This document shows positions 24,820 through 32,653 of a stretch of 64,000 nucleotides of DNA, in pieces. The notes below the pieces were generated by a model that worked only from the letters and a program-made list of their open reading frames with translations, was not told the DNA's origin and ran no database searches. The stretch is from PoT sp049331405 (GTDB taxonomy: Bacteria > Planctomycetota > Planctomycetia > Isosphaerales > Isosphaeraceae), in NCBI RefSeq assembly GCF_049331405.1, contig NZ_CP186274.1, positions 7,378,001-7,442,000 on the forward strand, given 5' to 3'. Made by a program: the position numbers and the translations under genes. How positions within the stretch are numbered: the stretch's first letter is position 1; every line of letters begins with the position of its first letter.

Positions 24820-25785
24820 ATGACCATGTATCCAGAAACCGCCGCCGCTCGAGATCGCTGGATCCTCGAACGGCGGCCTTCGCGTAACGTACTCGATCCC
24901 CGGCGACCCTACGCCTTCATGGTGGAGCAGGAGCCGGGCCTCGACGGCAAGCCCATCGACGTTGCGACCATCTTTCTCACGAATCGCGAATGTCCCTGGC
25001 GCTGCATGATGTGCGACCTTTGGCGGAACACGTTGGAGCAGACCGTCCCCGCCGGGGCCATCGCCGAGCAGATCCGCCACGCCCTCGTCAGCTTGACCGT
25101 CCTCAACCCCGCCAACTCCGAGATCAAGCTCTACAACGCCGGCAGCTTCTTCGATCACCGGGCCATCCCGCCCTCCGAATACTCGGAAATCGCCCGGCTC
25201 GCGGCTCCTTTCCGTCGCACAATCGTCGAATGCCATCCCAGCCTGGTCGGTAACCGTTGCCTTACGTTTCAGGAGACGCTCGGAAAGCCCCTGGAAGTCG
25301 CAATGGGCCTGGAGACGACCCATCCCGAAGTCCTCGCCAAACTGAACAAGCGGATGACGCTCGATCAGTTCCGCGAGGCCGCGGCCTTCCTGAAAACGCA
25401 TTCGATCGGCTTGCGCGTCTTCATCCTGGTCCAACCCCCCTGGCTGTCGGAGGACGAGGGACTCGAGTGGGCCAAACACTCGCTCGATTTCGCGTTCGAG
25501 TGCGGGGCGTCGACCTGCGCCTTGATACCGACCCGGGCCGGCAACGGTGCGATGGACGCCTTGCAGGCCAGCGGCGAGTTTGTTCCCCCTGCCCTCGCCT
25601 CGGTCGAGTCGGCGCTCGAGTATGGGCTTTCCCTGAAAGCCGGGCGCGTCTTCGCCGACCTCTGGGACATCGAGATCTTCTCGCGATGCCCCGCCTGCGA
25701 CGACGCCCGAATCCGGAGGCTCCGGGACATGAACGCGTCGCAGGCGATCACCGATCCGGTCGAGTGCCCGAGGTGCTCCTCATAA
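24820..25785 (+). CDS. Radical SAM protein with C-terminal zinc-ribbon-like Cys pairs
   Basis: 321 aa from the ATG at 24820, 14 bp after the previous stop. The cluster motif is C58-x3-C62-x2-C65 (RECPWRCMMCDLW). EIKLYNAGSFFD and ECHPSLV follow in the SAM barrel, which resembles the Elp3-like TIGR01210/RaSEA group. The end has two further pairs, C290-x2-C293 and C316-x2-C319, forming either a zinc ribbon or ligands of an extra cluster. In RaSEA-like proteins the core modifies a nucleobase, but here the neighbours are membrane and ATP-grasping enzymes. A role in modifying a small molecule or peptide with the adjacent synthetase-like protein is inference. It closes the cluster; the next gene is convergent. 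Confidence 0.85.
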   Translation: MTMYPETAAARDRWILERRPSRNVLDPRRPYAFMVEQEPGLDGKPIDVATIFLTNRECPWRCMMCDLWRNTLEQTVPAGAIAEQIRHALVSLTVLNPANSEIKLYNAGSFFDHRAIPPSEYSEIARLAAPFRRTIVECHPSLVGNRCLTFQETLGKPLEVAMGLETTHPEVLAKLNKRMTLDQFREAAAFLKTHSIGLRVFILVQPPWLSEDEGLEWAKHSLDFAFECGASTCALIPTRAGNGAMDALQASGEFVPPALASVESALEYGLSLKAGRVFADLWDIEIFSRCPACDDARIRRLRDMNASQAITDPVECPRCSS

Positions 25786-25818
25786 ACGAGGCGTCCCTCG
25801 GGCGTCTTCCTCATTCCA

Positions 25819-26718
25819 TCAACGACCGGCCTTGGCCTCGGCGTCGACCTCGCGGATGGCCTTGAAGGCTGCGACTGGGTCGCTCTCCGGGCTCATCTCC
25901 AGGCCGATCGGGTCGGTGTAGCCGAGGTCGTGGATCAACTTCAGGACGTGCGAGTATCGGATCTCGCCCGTGCCTGGCTCGTGGCGGCCGGGGTGGTCGG
26001 CGAGTTGAAAGTAGCCGATCAGGTCCTTGTACTTGCGGATGTTGCCCGAGAGGTTGCCCTCGCTGATCTGCTGGTGATAGATGTCGAAGAGGATCTTGAC
26101 GTTGGGCGACCCGACCGAGCGGATCACGTTCGCGGCCTCGGGCGAGGTCACGACGAGCTGCTTGGGGTGGTCGACCAGGACGTTGAGGGGCTCGAGGATG
26201 ATCGTGATCCCCTCGGGCTCGACGACCTTGGCCCCGGCCTTCAGTGCCGTGATGACAGCCTTGGTCTGCTCGTCGCGGGAATATCCGTGCGTCTCCTCGC
26301 CGGCGACGACGCAGATCTTCTTCACGCCCAGCTTCTTGGCCACGTCGACGGCCGCCTTCACGTCGGAGACGAACTCGTCGAGACGCTTCGGGTCGGTGAT
26401 CCCCTGGTCGAACCGCTTGGGGGACGCGGTGAACTGGACGGGGGTCAGGCCGAGCTCCTTGTTGAGCTTGGCGATCGCGTCGAGGTCCTTCCCACGCCAG
26501 GGCCAGAACTCATAATGCGAGAAGCCGGACTCGGCGACCTTGCGGAGCCGCTCCAGGAACGGCAGGTTCGTCCAGGTCATCTCGACGTTTACGGCGTAAG
26601 TCAGCCAGGTGCCGTCCCCCTTGGAGGCGGCCGTCGCCGCGAGACTGGCCGGGCCGGTTCGGAGGGAGGAGAGGCAGGTCGCTGCGGCTGTCGCGCAGAA
26701 AGCTCGACGGCTGATCAT
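25819..26718 (-). CDS. Tat-exported sugar isomerase/epimerase (hydroxypyruvate isomerase-like)
   Basis: 299 aa; AAGGAGA precedes the ATG. It opens with a twin-arginine signal (MISRRAFCATAAATCL), so export of the folded enzyme is likely. The rest is an AP-endonuclease-2-type TIM barrel as in hydroxypyruvate isomerase and xylose isomerase-like epimerases. Metal and catalytic positions appear in ITIILEPLN (Glu), VKILFDIYHQQ (Asp, His), YFQLADHPGR (His) and IGLEMSP (Glu). The substrate is unknown; members convert small keto/aldo sugars or hydroxypyruvate. It is convergent with the radical SAM gene and divergent from the MBL-fold gene. Confidence 0.88.
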   Translation of the reverse strand: MISRRAFCATAAATCLSSLRTGPASLAATAASKGDGTWLTYAVNVEMTWTNLPFLERLRKVAESGFSHYEFWPWRGKDLDAIAKLNKELGLTPVQFTASPKRFDQGITDPKRLDEFVSDVKAAVDVAKKLGVKKICVVAGEETHGYSRDEQTKAVITALKAGAKVVEPEGITIILEPLNVLVDHPKQLVVTSPEAANVIRSVGSPNVKILFDIYHQQISEGNLSGNIRKYKDLIGYFQLADHPGRHEPGTGEIRYSHVLKLIHDLGYTDPIGLEMSPESDPVAAFKAIREVDAEAKAGR

Positions 26719-26825
26719 GAGAGTCTCCTTGTGAAGTTAGGCCGGCGCAAGCTGACGCGCGCGGAGCTTGTGGTTAATATCAGGTTTGACCCGCCCTGAC
26801 CACGACCCACGGCCAAGAACTTCCC

Positions 26826-27488
26826 ATGCGAATCACCTGGTACGGCCACGCCGCCTTCTTGATCGAAACCCAAGGTCGCCGGATCATCCTCGACCCCTTC
26901 CGTTCGCCCGACTCCGGGGGCTATGAGCCGATCGACGAGCCGGCCGACCTGGTGGTCGTCAGCCACGAGAACGACCGCTATCACAGCCACCTCGGGCAGA
27001 TCGTCTCCCCCTTCGAGCTGGTCAAGGCCCTGGAGATCACGGGTAAGCCCGTCGAGCACTTCGGTATCAAGATCGAGGCCATCTCCGTCTTCGAGACGCC
27101 GGAACGAAAGCCCGAGGATGAAGTCACGATCATCCACTTCCGATCCGAGGGCCTGCATGTCGTCTTCCTCGGGGATCTGGGGCATCAACTCGAGCGGGAG
27201 GAACTGGCGCCGATCGCGGGTGCCGACGTCGTGCTGATCCCGGCGGGCGGTAAGCCCACCATCGACCTTTCGGAGATCCCAATGCTCGTTCATGCGATCG
27301 GTCCCAGACTGATCTTCCCGATGCATTACAAGACCCCGAAGATCAACCTGAACATCCAACCGATCGAGAGCTTCCTCGCCGTTCTGTCGGATCTGCCCGT
27401 CGATCGTCCGGGTAAGACCTGCATCGACGTCGAGGCTGATACTCTCCCGGAAACCCCACGAATCGTCGTCCTGGAGCATGCACGCTGA
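26826..27488 (+). CDS. UlaG-like MBL-fold metal-dependent hydrolase
   Basis: 220 aa. It opens WYGHAAFLIETQGRRIILDPF, as the UlaG-like metallo-beta-lactamase-fold family does. The metal motif, normally H-x-H-x-D-H, reads SHENDRYHS, so the spacing and one histidine differ. Later ligands appear in VFLGDLGHQL (Asp) and IFPMHYKTP (His). Members hydrolyse lactones or phosphodiesters, or have unknown substrates. No strong Shine-Dalgarno precedes the ATG. The product is cytosolic and stands alone between the exported isomerase and a terminator. Confidence 0.82.
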   Translation: MRITWYGHAAFLIETQGRRIILDPFRSPDSGGYEPIDEPADLVVVSHENDRYHSHLGQIVSPFELVKALEITGKPVEHFGIKIEAISVFETPERKPEDEVTIIHFRSEGLHVVFLGDLGHQLEREELAPIAGADVVLIPAGGKPTIDLSEIPMLVHAIGPRLIFPMHYKTPKINLNIQPIESFLAVLSDLPVDRPGKTCIDVEADTLPETPRIVVLEHAR

Positions 27489-27647
27489 GGGGAGTGCGTC
27501 CCCTATTTCGCTCGTCCTCGATAATCCGTGGAAGTCGATCCTACAACTTGGATCGAGTGACAACACTTCGGCATGATTCTTTCGATTATTGCTGGAGTAC
27601 CGATTGACACATGGCCGAAGTTAAAAGTAGAGCGAGCTTCCAGGGAA

Positions 27648-27696
27648 AAACACGAAGGCCTCGGCGAACCTGGCGGTCGCCGAGGCCTTCGTGTTT
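27648..27696. terminator. Long bidirectional terminator between convergent genes
   Basis: A perfect 20-bp stem, 27648-27667 against 27677-27696, with a 9-base loop. The stem starts AAACACGAAGG and ends CCTTCGTGTTT, and an A-run precedes it. It separates the MBL-fold gene from the convergent DUF2135 gene and can serve both. Confidence 0.85.
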
Positions 27697-27731
27697 GAAT
27701 TCGTAGAGGGCCTGAGCCTGCTCAAGCAGGG

Positions 27732-28676
27732 CTACTTGGTCTGCTCGGCTTCCGGCTTCACGACAAGGGAATGCACCTTGCTTTTCTCGTTCAGGGCCCG
27801 GAAACGGCCGTTCACGACGGTGACCTTTCCGTCGTGCTTGATCCGGACCTTCCACTTGGTCGGCTTGGGGATCCCGCCGAAGCCGCCCCAGTAGTTGACG
27901 AACCACTTGTACTCCCCCGGGGGCCCGTGCCCCTTTACCTTCTCGTCGCTCCCCTCCTCGGTCCGAAGCCAGTAGATGTTCTCGGGGCCGAAGCCTTTCG
28001 TGTTGTCGACGTCGAGCTCACCGCCGAGGCCCTCTTTGCCCTTGGGATCCTCCCAGTAGATCTCCTTGCCCCCCGGCTCGATGACGTGGAGGTCGAGGTC
28101 GGCGTCGGTGTCCCAGAGGAGGGTGAACTGGGGGTCCCCCACCTTCACCTCGATCCCGTGGATCGTCTCGCCCCCCTGCCCGAACTTTGCGAGGCCGAAG
28201 CCGTCGCCATCACCGGCACCAGGGTTTGGGTTGTCGAGCCCGCCGTCGGCCGAAGGCTTGTTGGCCCCCGAGGTCTTCAGACTCGGCTTCACGTCGAGGG
28301 GGGGCACATCGAGCGGCTTGAGCATCGAGGGGACGGGCTCGGGCGTGGACATCGGCTCGAGCGGGAGGGCCAGCTCGGTGTTCAGGCCGCCGGTGATCGT
28401 GAGCCCTTCCGGGACGCCATTCTCGGAGCCGGCGAGACGCGCGTTGAAGGGGCGCTGGGCGTTGAGCTTGGGGCCGAAGTACCAGAAGGCCAGGACGAGT
28501 AGGATCAAGGCGTGGAGGGCGAGGGACGACCCCCAGCTCCTGAGGTTCTCCCTGGTGAAGAAGGATTCGGGGGCTTCCGGCTCGGCGTCCTCTTCGGGGA
28601 CGTCAATCGCCAGTGCGGGCTGGGCCGGCCTGGCGATGGGGGGGGCAGGTCGAGCGATCTTCACTTCGAAGGTCAT
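27732..28676 (-). CDS. TonB-like single-pass protein with C-terminal DUF2135 domain
   Basis: 314 aa; GGAGGAGGG precedes the ATG. A Pro-rich cytosolic N-terminus (about 45 residues) leads to one membrane helix (LALHALILLVLAFWYFGP, residues 50-70), and a long Pro/Gly-rich periplasmic linker runs to about residue 165, as in TonB/energy-transducing proteins. The C-terminal 120 residues match DUF2135: TLLWDTDADLDLHVIEPGG and GGELDVDNTKGFGPENIYW. The family is often joined to von Willebrand-type or surface proteins. Partners of TonB (ExbB/ExbD) are not in the window. Function unknown; anchored outside the membrane. Confidence 0.75.
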   Translation of the reverse strand: MTFEVKIARPAPPIARPAQPALAIDVPEEDAEPEAPESFFTRENLRSWGSSLALHALILLVLAFWYFGPKLNAQRPFNARLAGSENGVPEGLTITGGLNTELALPLEPMSTPEPVPSMLKPLDVPPLDVKPSLKTSGANKPSADGGLDNPNPGAGDGDGFGLAKFGQGGETIHGIEVKVGDPQFTLLWDTDADLDLHVIEPGGKEIYWEDPKGKEGLGGELDVDNTKGFGPENIYWLRTEEGSDEKVKGHGPPGEYKWFVNYWGGFGGIPKPTKWKVRIKHDGKVTVVNGRFRALNEKSKVHSLVVKPEAEQTK

Positions 28677-28897
28677 CGCCCTCCTCCATGAAAAAAAACG
28701 CGAAGACGTGCACTTGAGGCGATATGATCAAGGTTCGCACTATAGGACGAGGCGCCTCGTTGCATCCAGGATAGCAGGCGATCGTCGCATTCGATAGGGC
28801 GAACCGATTGCGGATCGGCCTTCCAGCGGATACAAATGATGACTTCGACGGCCCCCTGGTATCCCGCCTGAAATCAACCACGCGAGCGGCCCCTGCG

Positions 28898-29713
28898 ATG
28901 GATTCCGACGATTTGCGACAGCTCCTGGAAGCGGTGCAGGCCGGGCGTACGACCCCGGCCGACGCGGTCCAGAAGATCCGCACTCAACCCTTCGAGGAGA
29001 CCGGCGGTTTCGCCCACGTCGACCTGCACCGAGGGGTGAGGTGCGGGTTCCCCGAGGTCATCTTCGGCCAGGGGAAGACCGCCCACCAGATCGAAGAAAT
29101 CCTACGCGTGATGCTCAAGCACGGCCAGGGGGGCCTGGTCACCCGGGTCGAGCCGAGCATCGCCGAACACCTGATCAAGGTCTATCCCGACGGGGAACAC
29201 AACGCTTCCGGCCGGACCTTCCGCCTGAAAGGGCCGGAAGACCCGGGGCCGAAGCTGGGCAAGGTGGTCATCGTGACCGCAGGCACCAGCGACCTTCCGG
29301 TCGCCGAGGAAGCCAGGGTGACCGCCGAGACCTGGAACTGCAACGTCACGATGCTCGCCGACGTGGGCGTCGCCGGGCTCCATCGGATCTTGCACCGCCT
29401 CGATGCCCTGGGCGGGGCCGATGTGGTGGTTGTCGTCGCCGGTATGGAAGGTGCCTTGCCGAGCGTGGTCGGGGGGTTGGTCGATTGCCCCGTCATCGCC
29501 GTGCCGACGAGCGTCGGCTATGGGGCCGCCTTCGGCGGCCTCGCGGCCTTGCTGGGTATGCTGAATAGTTGCTCCTCCAACGTCGTGGCCGTCAACATCG
29601 ACGCCGGATTCAAGGGGGGGCATGTCGCGGGGCTGATCGCCCGTCGGGCGGGTCAGGCTCGCCGCGCTGCCGAAGTTACTGCTGCCGGGGGAGAGTCGCG
29701 AGATGGCGTTTGA
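28898..29713 (+). CDS. larB: Nickel-pincer cofactor biosynthesis protein LarB
   Basis: 271 aa. LarB carboxylates nicotinic acid adenine dinucleotide and cleaves its phosphoanhydride to give the pyridinium-3,5-biscarboxylate mononucleotide used for the nickel-pincer cofactor of lactate racemase. Visible family features: the N-terminal helical part (LRQLLEAVQAGRTTPADAV), GFPEVIFGQGKT and the PurE-like carboxylase core (VTAGTSDLPVAEEA, VVVAGMEGALPSVVGGL, VPTSVGYGAAFGGLAALLGM). The ATG at 28898 fits the family start better than the longer frame. larC and larE are not in the window. The 3' end overlaps nnrD by 11 bp. The planctomycete BMC pathway yields lactate, but that locus is 25 kb away, so no link is claimed. 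Confidence 0.9.
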   Translation: MDSDDLRQLLEAVQAGRTTPADAVQKIRTQPFEETGGFAHVDLHRGVRCGFPEVIFGQGKTAHQIEEILRVMLKHGQGGLVTRVEPSIAEHLIKVYPDGEHNASGRTFRLKGPEDPGPKLGKVVIVTAGTSDLPVAEEARVTAETWNCNVTMLADVGVAGLHRILHRLDALGGADVVVVVAGMEGALPSVVGGLVDCPVIAVPTSVGYGAAFGGLAALLGMLNSCSSNVVAVNIDAGFKGGHVAGLIARRAGQARRAAEVTAAGGESRDGV

Positions 29714-30572
29714 ACGGGTCGATTCGATCCCGATTTTGCCCAAGAGGCCCAGCGATGGGCACAAGGGTCTGTTCGGTACGGTTTTGGTGCTCGCCGGTGG
29801 GCGAGGGATGGCGGGAGCCGCCGCATTGGCAGGGGCCTCGGCCCTTCGCTCCGGCGCCGGGTTGGTGCGGGTGGCCACGGCCGCCGAGGTGCAGCCGACG
29901 GTTGCAACTTTTGAACCCTGCTACATGACCTATCCCATCGCGAACGATGAGGACGGGTACATCAAGCTCGAGGCGGGCAAGAAGGCCCTGGCCAAGTGGG
30001 AAGAGCATGCTTCGGTGCTGGCCGTCGGCCCCGGCCTGGGGCAGTCGGAGGATCTCAAGGCCCTGGTACGCTGGATCCTTGAGTCGATCAAGCTGCCGAC
30101 CATCCTCGACGCCGACGCCCTCAACGCGATCGGCTCCGAGACGGGACTGCTCTCGGGCAAGGGAAAGCGCTTGGTCATCACCCCGCACCCCGGCGAGTTC
30201 GCCCGCCTGTCGGGGTTGAGCATCGCCGATATCCAGGCCGACCGCGAGACGCACGCGGCCGAGTTCGCCGCCAAGCATGAGTTGGTCGTCGTCCTCAAGG
30301 GGGCCAAGACCGTCGTGACCGACGGCTCGAGGCTCTACGTGAACAAGACAGGAAACCCCGGGATGGCGACCGGCGGTTCCGGCGACGTCCTCACCGGCGT
30401 CATCGCAGCCCTGATCGCCCAGAAGCTCCCGCCGCTCGAGGCTGCCGTGCTCGGCGTCTACGTGCATGGGCTCGCGGGCGACATCTCGCGTGACCAGAAC
30501 GGCGAGGTCGGCATGATCGCGGGCGACATCGTCGACTCGCTTCCCGACGCTTTTTATCACCTCTCGTCCTGA
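29703..30572 (+). CDS. nnrD: ADP-dependent NAD(P)H-hydrate dehydratase
   Basis: 289 aa. It repairs hydrated (damaged) NADH/NADPH using ADP. The ribokinase-like fold shows HKGLFGTVLVLAGGRGMAGAAAL at the start (split over two family motifs), the central AVGPGLGQ, LDADALN, TPHPGEFARL and the C-terminal NPGMATGGSGDVLTG with the catalytic Asp. The usual NnrE epimerase domain is absent, so this is a stand-alone dehydratase; an epimerase may lie elsewhere. GGGGGAG inside the end of larB serves as ribosome binding site, which couples the two genes. Confidence 0.93.
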   Translation: MAFERVDSIPILPKRPSDGHKGLFGTVLVLAGGRGMAGAAALAGASALRSGAGLVRVATAAEVQPTVATFEPCYMTYPIANDEDGYIKLEAGKKALAKWEEHASVLAVGPGLGQSEDLKALVRWILESIKLPTILDADALNAIGSETGLLSGKGKRLVITPHPGEFARLSGLSIADIQADRETHAAEFAAKHELVVVLKGAKTVVTDGSRLYVNKTGNPGMATGGSGDVLTGVIAALIAQKLPPLEAAVLGVYVHGLAGDISRDQNGEVGMIAGDIVDSLPDAFYHLSS

Positions 30573-30781
30573 CCCTCCAAGATTCCGGCTGACCTGGCGA
30601 ATACCCTTTCGTGATTGCAAGCAGGGTTGGGTGGTGCGATCCTGGCGATTATCGCGCCGCCTGCCCTGTCCGCAAGCGGGTTTCTGGGGTATACTTCAAG
30701 GCTAGTCGGAAGGAGTCAGGGAAGAACGGACCATGGCCGCTCCCCTGGCGACTTGCCCGGGTTTCTTGAAGGAGGGCGCGG

Positions 30782-31288
30782 GTGTCGTCACGCGAGAATC
30801 CATCGTCGCCGCCGTGGACCTACCGAATGGAAGTGTCGCCGCAAGGGCAGGGTCCGGCCCAGGCCGCTCCAAATTATAACGACCCGGTCGCATTGCTCCA
30901 TTTCCTGGTCAATCTCCAGAATCAGACGCTCGACATTCAGCGCCAGATCCTGGACAACCAGCGTCAGCAACTCGAACTCGCCCGCGAAGCCGCGCAGGTG
31001 AGCCGGGAGCAGCGTGCCCGTCAGATCGCCGAGCTCGAACGCTGGCAGACCGGCCACGAGCCTGTCCTTGAGCATTGCCGGGAGTCCCTCTCCAACCTCG
31101 AGAAGGTCCATGCCGCCCTGATGGGCGAGCTCGCGAATTACGTCTCCGATAATCACGAGAACTTGATCGACGGCGACTTCGCCCTCACCGATTTCGTCGA
31201 TCGGTTCGGACCTCGCCTCGCCCACCTCAACACGATGCTCGCGGTGCTCCGACCACTCGCCGCCGCGATGAAGAAGCCCGAGTCGTGA
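30782..31288 (+). CDS. Coiled-coil protein of unknown function
   Basis: 168 aa from a GTG at 30782 behind AAGGAGG. The first 45 residues are Ser/Pro/Gln-rich. Residues 45-105 form a strong coiled coil with Gln/Arg/Leu-rich heptads (FLVNLQNQTLDIQRQILDNQ, then RQQLELAREAAQVSREQRAR). The last 60 residues are helical and acidic (ENLIDGDFALTDFVDRFG). No signal peptide or enzymatic motif. The NQ-containing heptads resemble the protein at 13428-13826. It is followed by a hairpin shared with argJ. Confidence 0.65.
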   Translation: MSSRENPSSPPWTYRMEVSPQGQGPAQAAPNYNDPVALLHFLVNLQNQTLDIQRQILDNQRQQLELAREAAQVSREQRARQIAELERWQTGHEPVLEHCRESLSNLEKVHAALMGELANYVSDNHENLIDGDFALTDFVDRFGPRLAHLNTMLAVLRPLAAAMKKPES

Positions 31289-31334
31289 CGCCCTGAAAGC
31301 GTCGCGACCCGAGTTTAACGAATCACCCATACGC

Positions 31335-31367
31335 TGAGGCCGGTCCCTTTCGAGGGATCCGGCCTCA
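31335..31367. terminator. Hairpin between the coiled-coil gene and convergent argJ
   Basis: TGAGGCCGG-TCCCT (31335-31348) pairs with AGGGA (31353-31357) and CCGGCCTCA (31359-31367) around TTCG with one bulged T: a 14-bp stem with a stable UUCG-type tetraloop. Its right arm contains the argJ stop codon. No T-run, but the position between convergent genes fits termination. Confidence 0.65.
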
Positions 31368-32567
31368 TGTCGTATAATCGGCGTTGAGATGGATGTACTC
31401 GGCCGTGAGGTCGCACGTCCAGAACCGGACGGAGCCATCTCCTCGCTTCAAGGTGAGCCGGATGAACGTCTCTCGGTTCTCACGCAGGTGGGCCGAGACC
31501 TTCGCTGCATCGAACGCAAGGGGCACGCCGTCCTTGTAGAGCGGCGTGTCGTTCAGCCAGAGCGAGACCTCGTTCTCGTCGAACTCGACTCCCGAGTAGC
31601 CTGCGGCCGAGACGATGCGTCCCCAGTTCGGGTCGGCGCCGTGGATGGCCGTCTTCACGAGCGGGCTGTCGGCGACTGCCCGTGCGATGATCCGCGCCTC
31701 CTCCCGGTCCTTCGCCCCTTCCACGTCGATCGTGATCAGGTGCGTCGCCCCTTCGCCATCGTCGGGGATCATCCGGGCGAGCGTCTGGCAGGCGCGGATG
31801 ACGGCCTCCTCGAATCGCTTCAGGTCCTCGCCCTGGATCGGCTTGCCCCCGGATGGGGCCTTGGCGAGCAGGAGCACGGTGTCGTTCGTGCTCATGTGCC
31901 CTTCGACGGAGATGCAGTTGAACGAGTCCTCGACAGCCTTCGAGAGGATCGGCTGGAGGTCCTTGGCGGCGACGCAGGCGTCGGTGATGAGGAAGCCGAG
32001 CATCGTCGCCATCTTCGGGCCGATCATCGCCGCCCCCTTGGCGACCCCGAAGAGGGACGCCGACGTTCCGCCGAGCGTCAACGACTCGGAGAAGACCTTG
32101 GGCTTGGTGTCGGTCGTCATGATCGCGTGCGAGATCAGGTCGAAGCCCGACTGCGCATCCGTCCGGGCCTCGAGGGCTCGGGTGACCCCGTCGCGCACCT
32201 TGTCCATCGGGAGTTGATGCCCGATGACACCGGTCGAGGCGATCAAGACCTGCTCGGCCTGGCAGTTGAGCAGGCCGGCGGCGTGCTTGGCCGTCTCGAG
32301 GACGTTCGACTCTCCCTGGGCCCCCGTCGCGGCGTTGGCGTTGCCCGCGTTCACGACGATGGCACGGACGGATTCCGAGGGAACGCGTGCTTTATCCCAG
32401 CGCACGGGCGCGGCACAGACCCTGTTCAGGGTGAAAGTCCCGGCGGCGGAGCAATCGTGGTCGGCCACGATGACCGAGAGGTCGAGTCCGCCCGAAGGCT
32501 TGATTCCGGCCTTGACGGCCGCGGCACGATATCCAGGAGGGATCGACCAACTGTCTGACTGTCCCAT
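31365..32567 (-). CDS. argJ: Bifunctional glutamate N-acetyltransferase/ornithine acetyltransferase
   Basis: 400 aa starting MGQSDSW at 32567; the longer open frame upstream runs into the SDR gene and lacks support. ArgJ transfers acetyl from N-acetylornithine to glutamate, closing the cyclic arginine pathway, and can use acetyl-CoA for the first step. The self-cleavage site KMATMLGFL (between Ala and Thr) is present, so it should mature into alpha and beta chains. STGVIGHQLPMDKV and NDTVLLLA are also typical. AAAGGA precedes the start. argB, argD and argF lie 7-10 kb to the right on the same strand. Confidence 0.95.
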   Translation of the reverse strand: MGQSDSWSIPPGYRAAAVKAGIKPSGGLDLSVIVADHDCSAAGTFTLNRVCAAPVRWDKARVPSESVRAIVVNAGNANAATGAQGESNVLETAKHAAGLLNCQAEQVLIASTGVIGHQLPMDKVRDGVTRALEARTDAQSGFDLISHAIMTTDTKPKVFSESLTLGGTSASLFGVAKGAAMIGPKMATMLGFLITDACVAAKDLQPILSKAVEDSFNCISVEGHMSTNDTVLLLAKAPSGGKPIQGEDLKRFEEAVIRACQTLARMIPDDGEGATHLITIDVEGAKDREEARIIARAVADSPLVKTAIHGADPNWGRIVSAAGYSGVEFDENEVSLWLNDTPLYKDGVPLAFDAAKVSAHLRENRETFIRLTLKRGDGSVRFWTCDLTAEYIHLNADYTT

Positions 32568-32653
32568 CGAGGCGAGTTCCTTTCGACGCTCCCAAAATGT
32601 GCGGATTTGGTACTTGCGCTCAAGTTTGAACGCGGCGCGGCTGTTGTTGCGGA

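Noticed and set aside
23319..24827. 502-aa minus-strand frame over the asparagine-synthetase-like gene
   Set aside because: It overlaps a gene with clear PP-loop motifs and has no recognisable content of its own.
14013..25785. Standard nitrate, sulfonate or thiamine-precursor import operon
   Set aside because: The transporter trio alone would fit, but no nitrate reductase, sulfonate oxygenase or thiamine gene accompanies it, and the binding protein is unusually Cys-rich.
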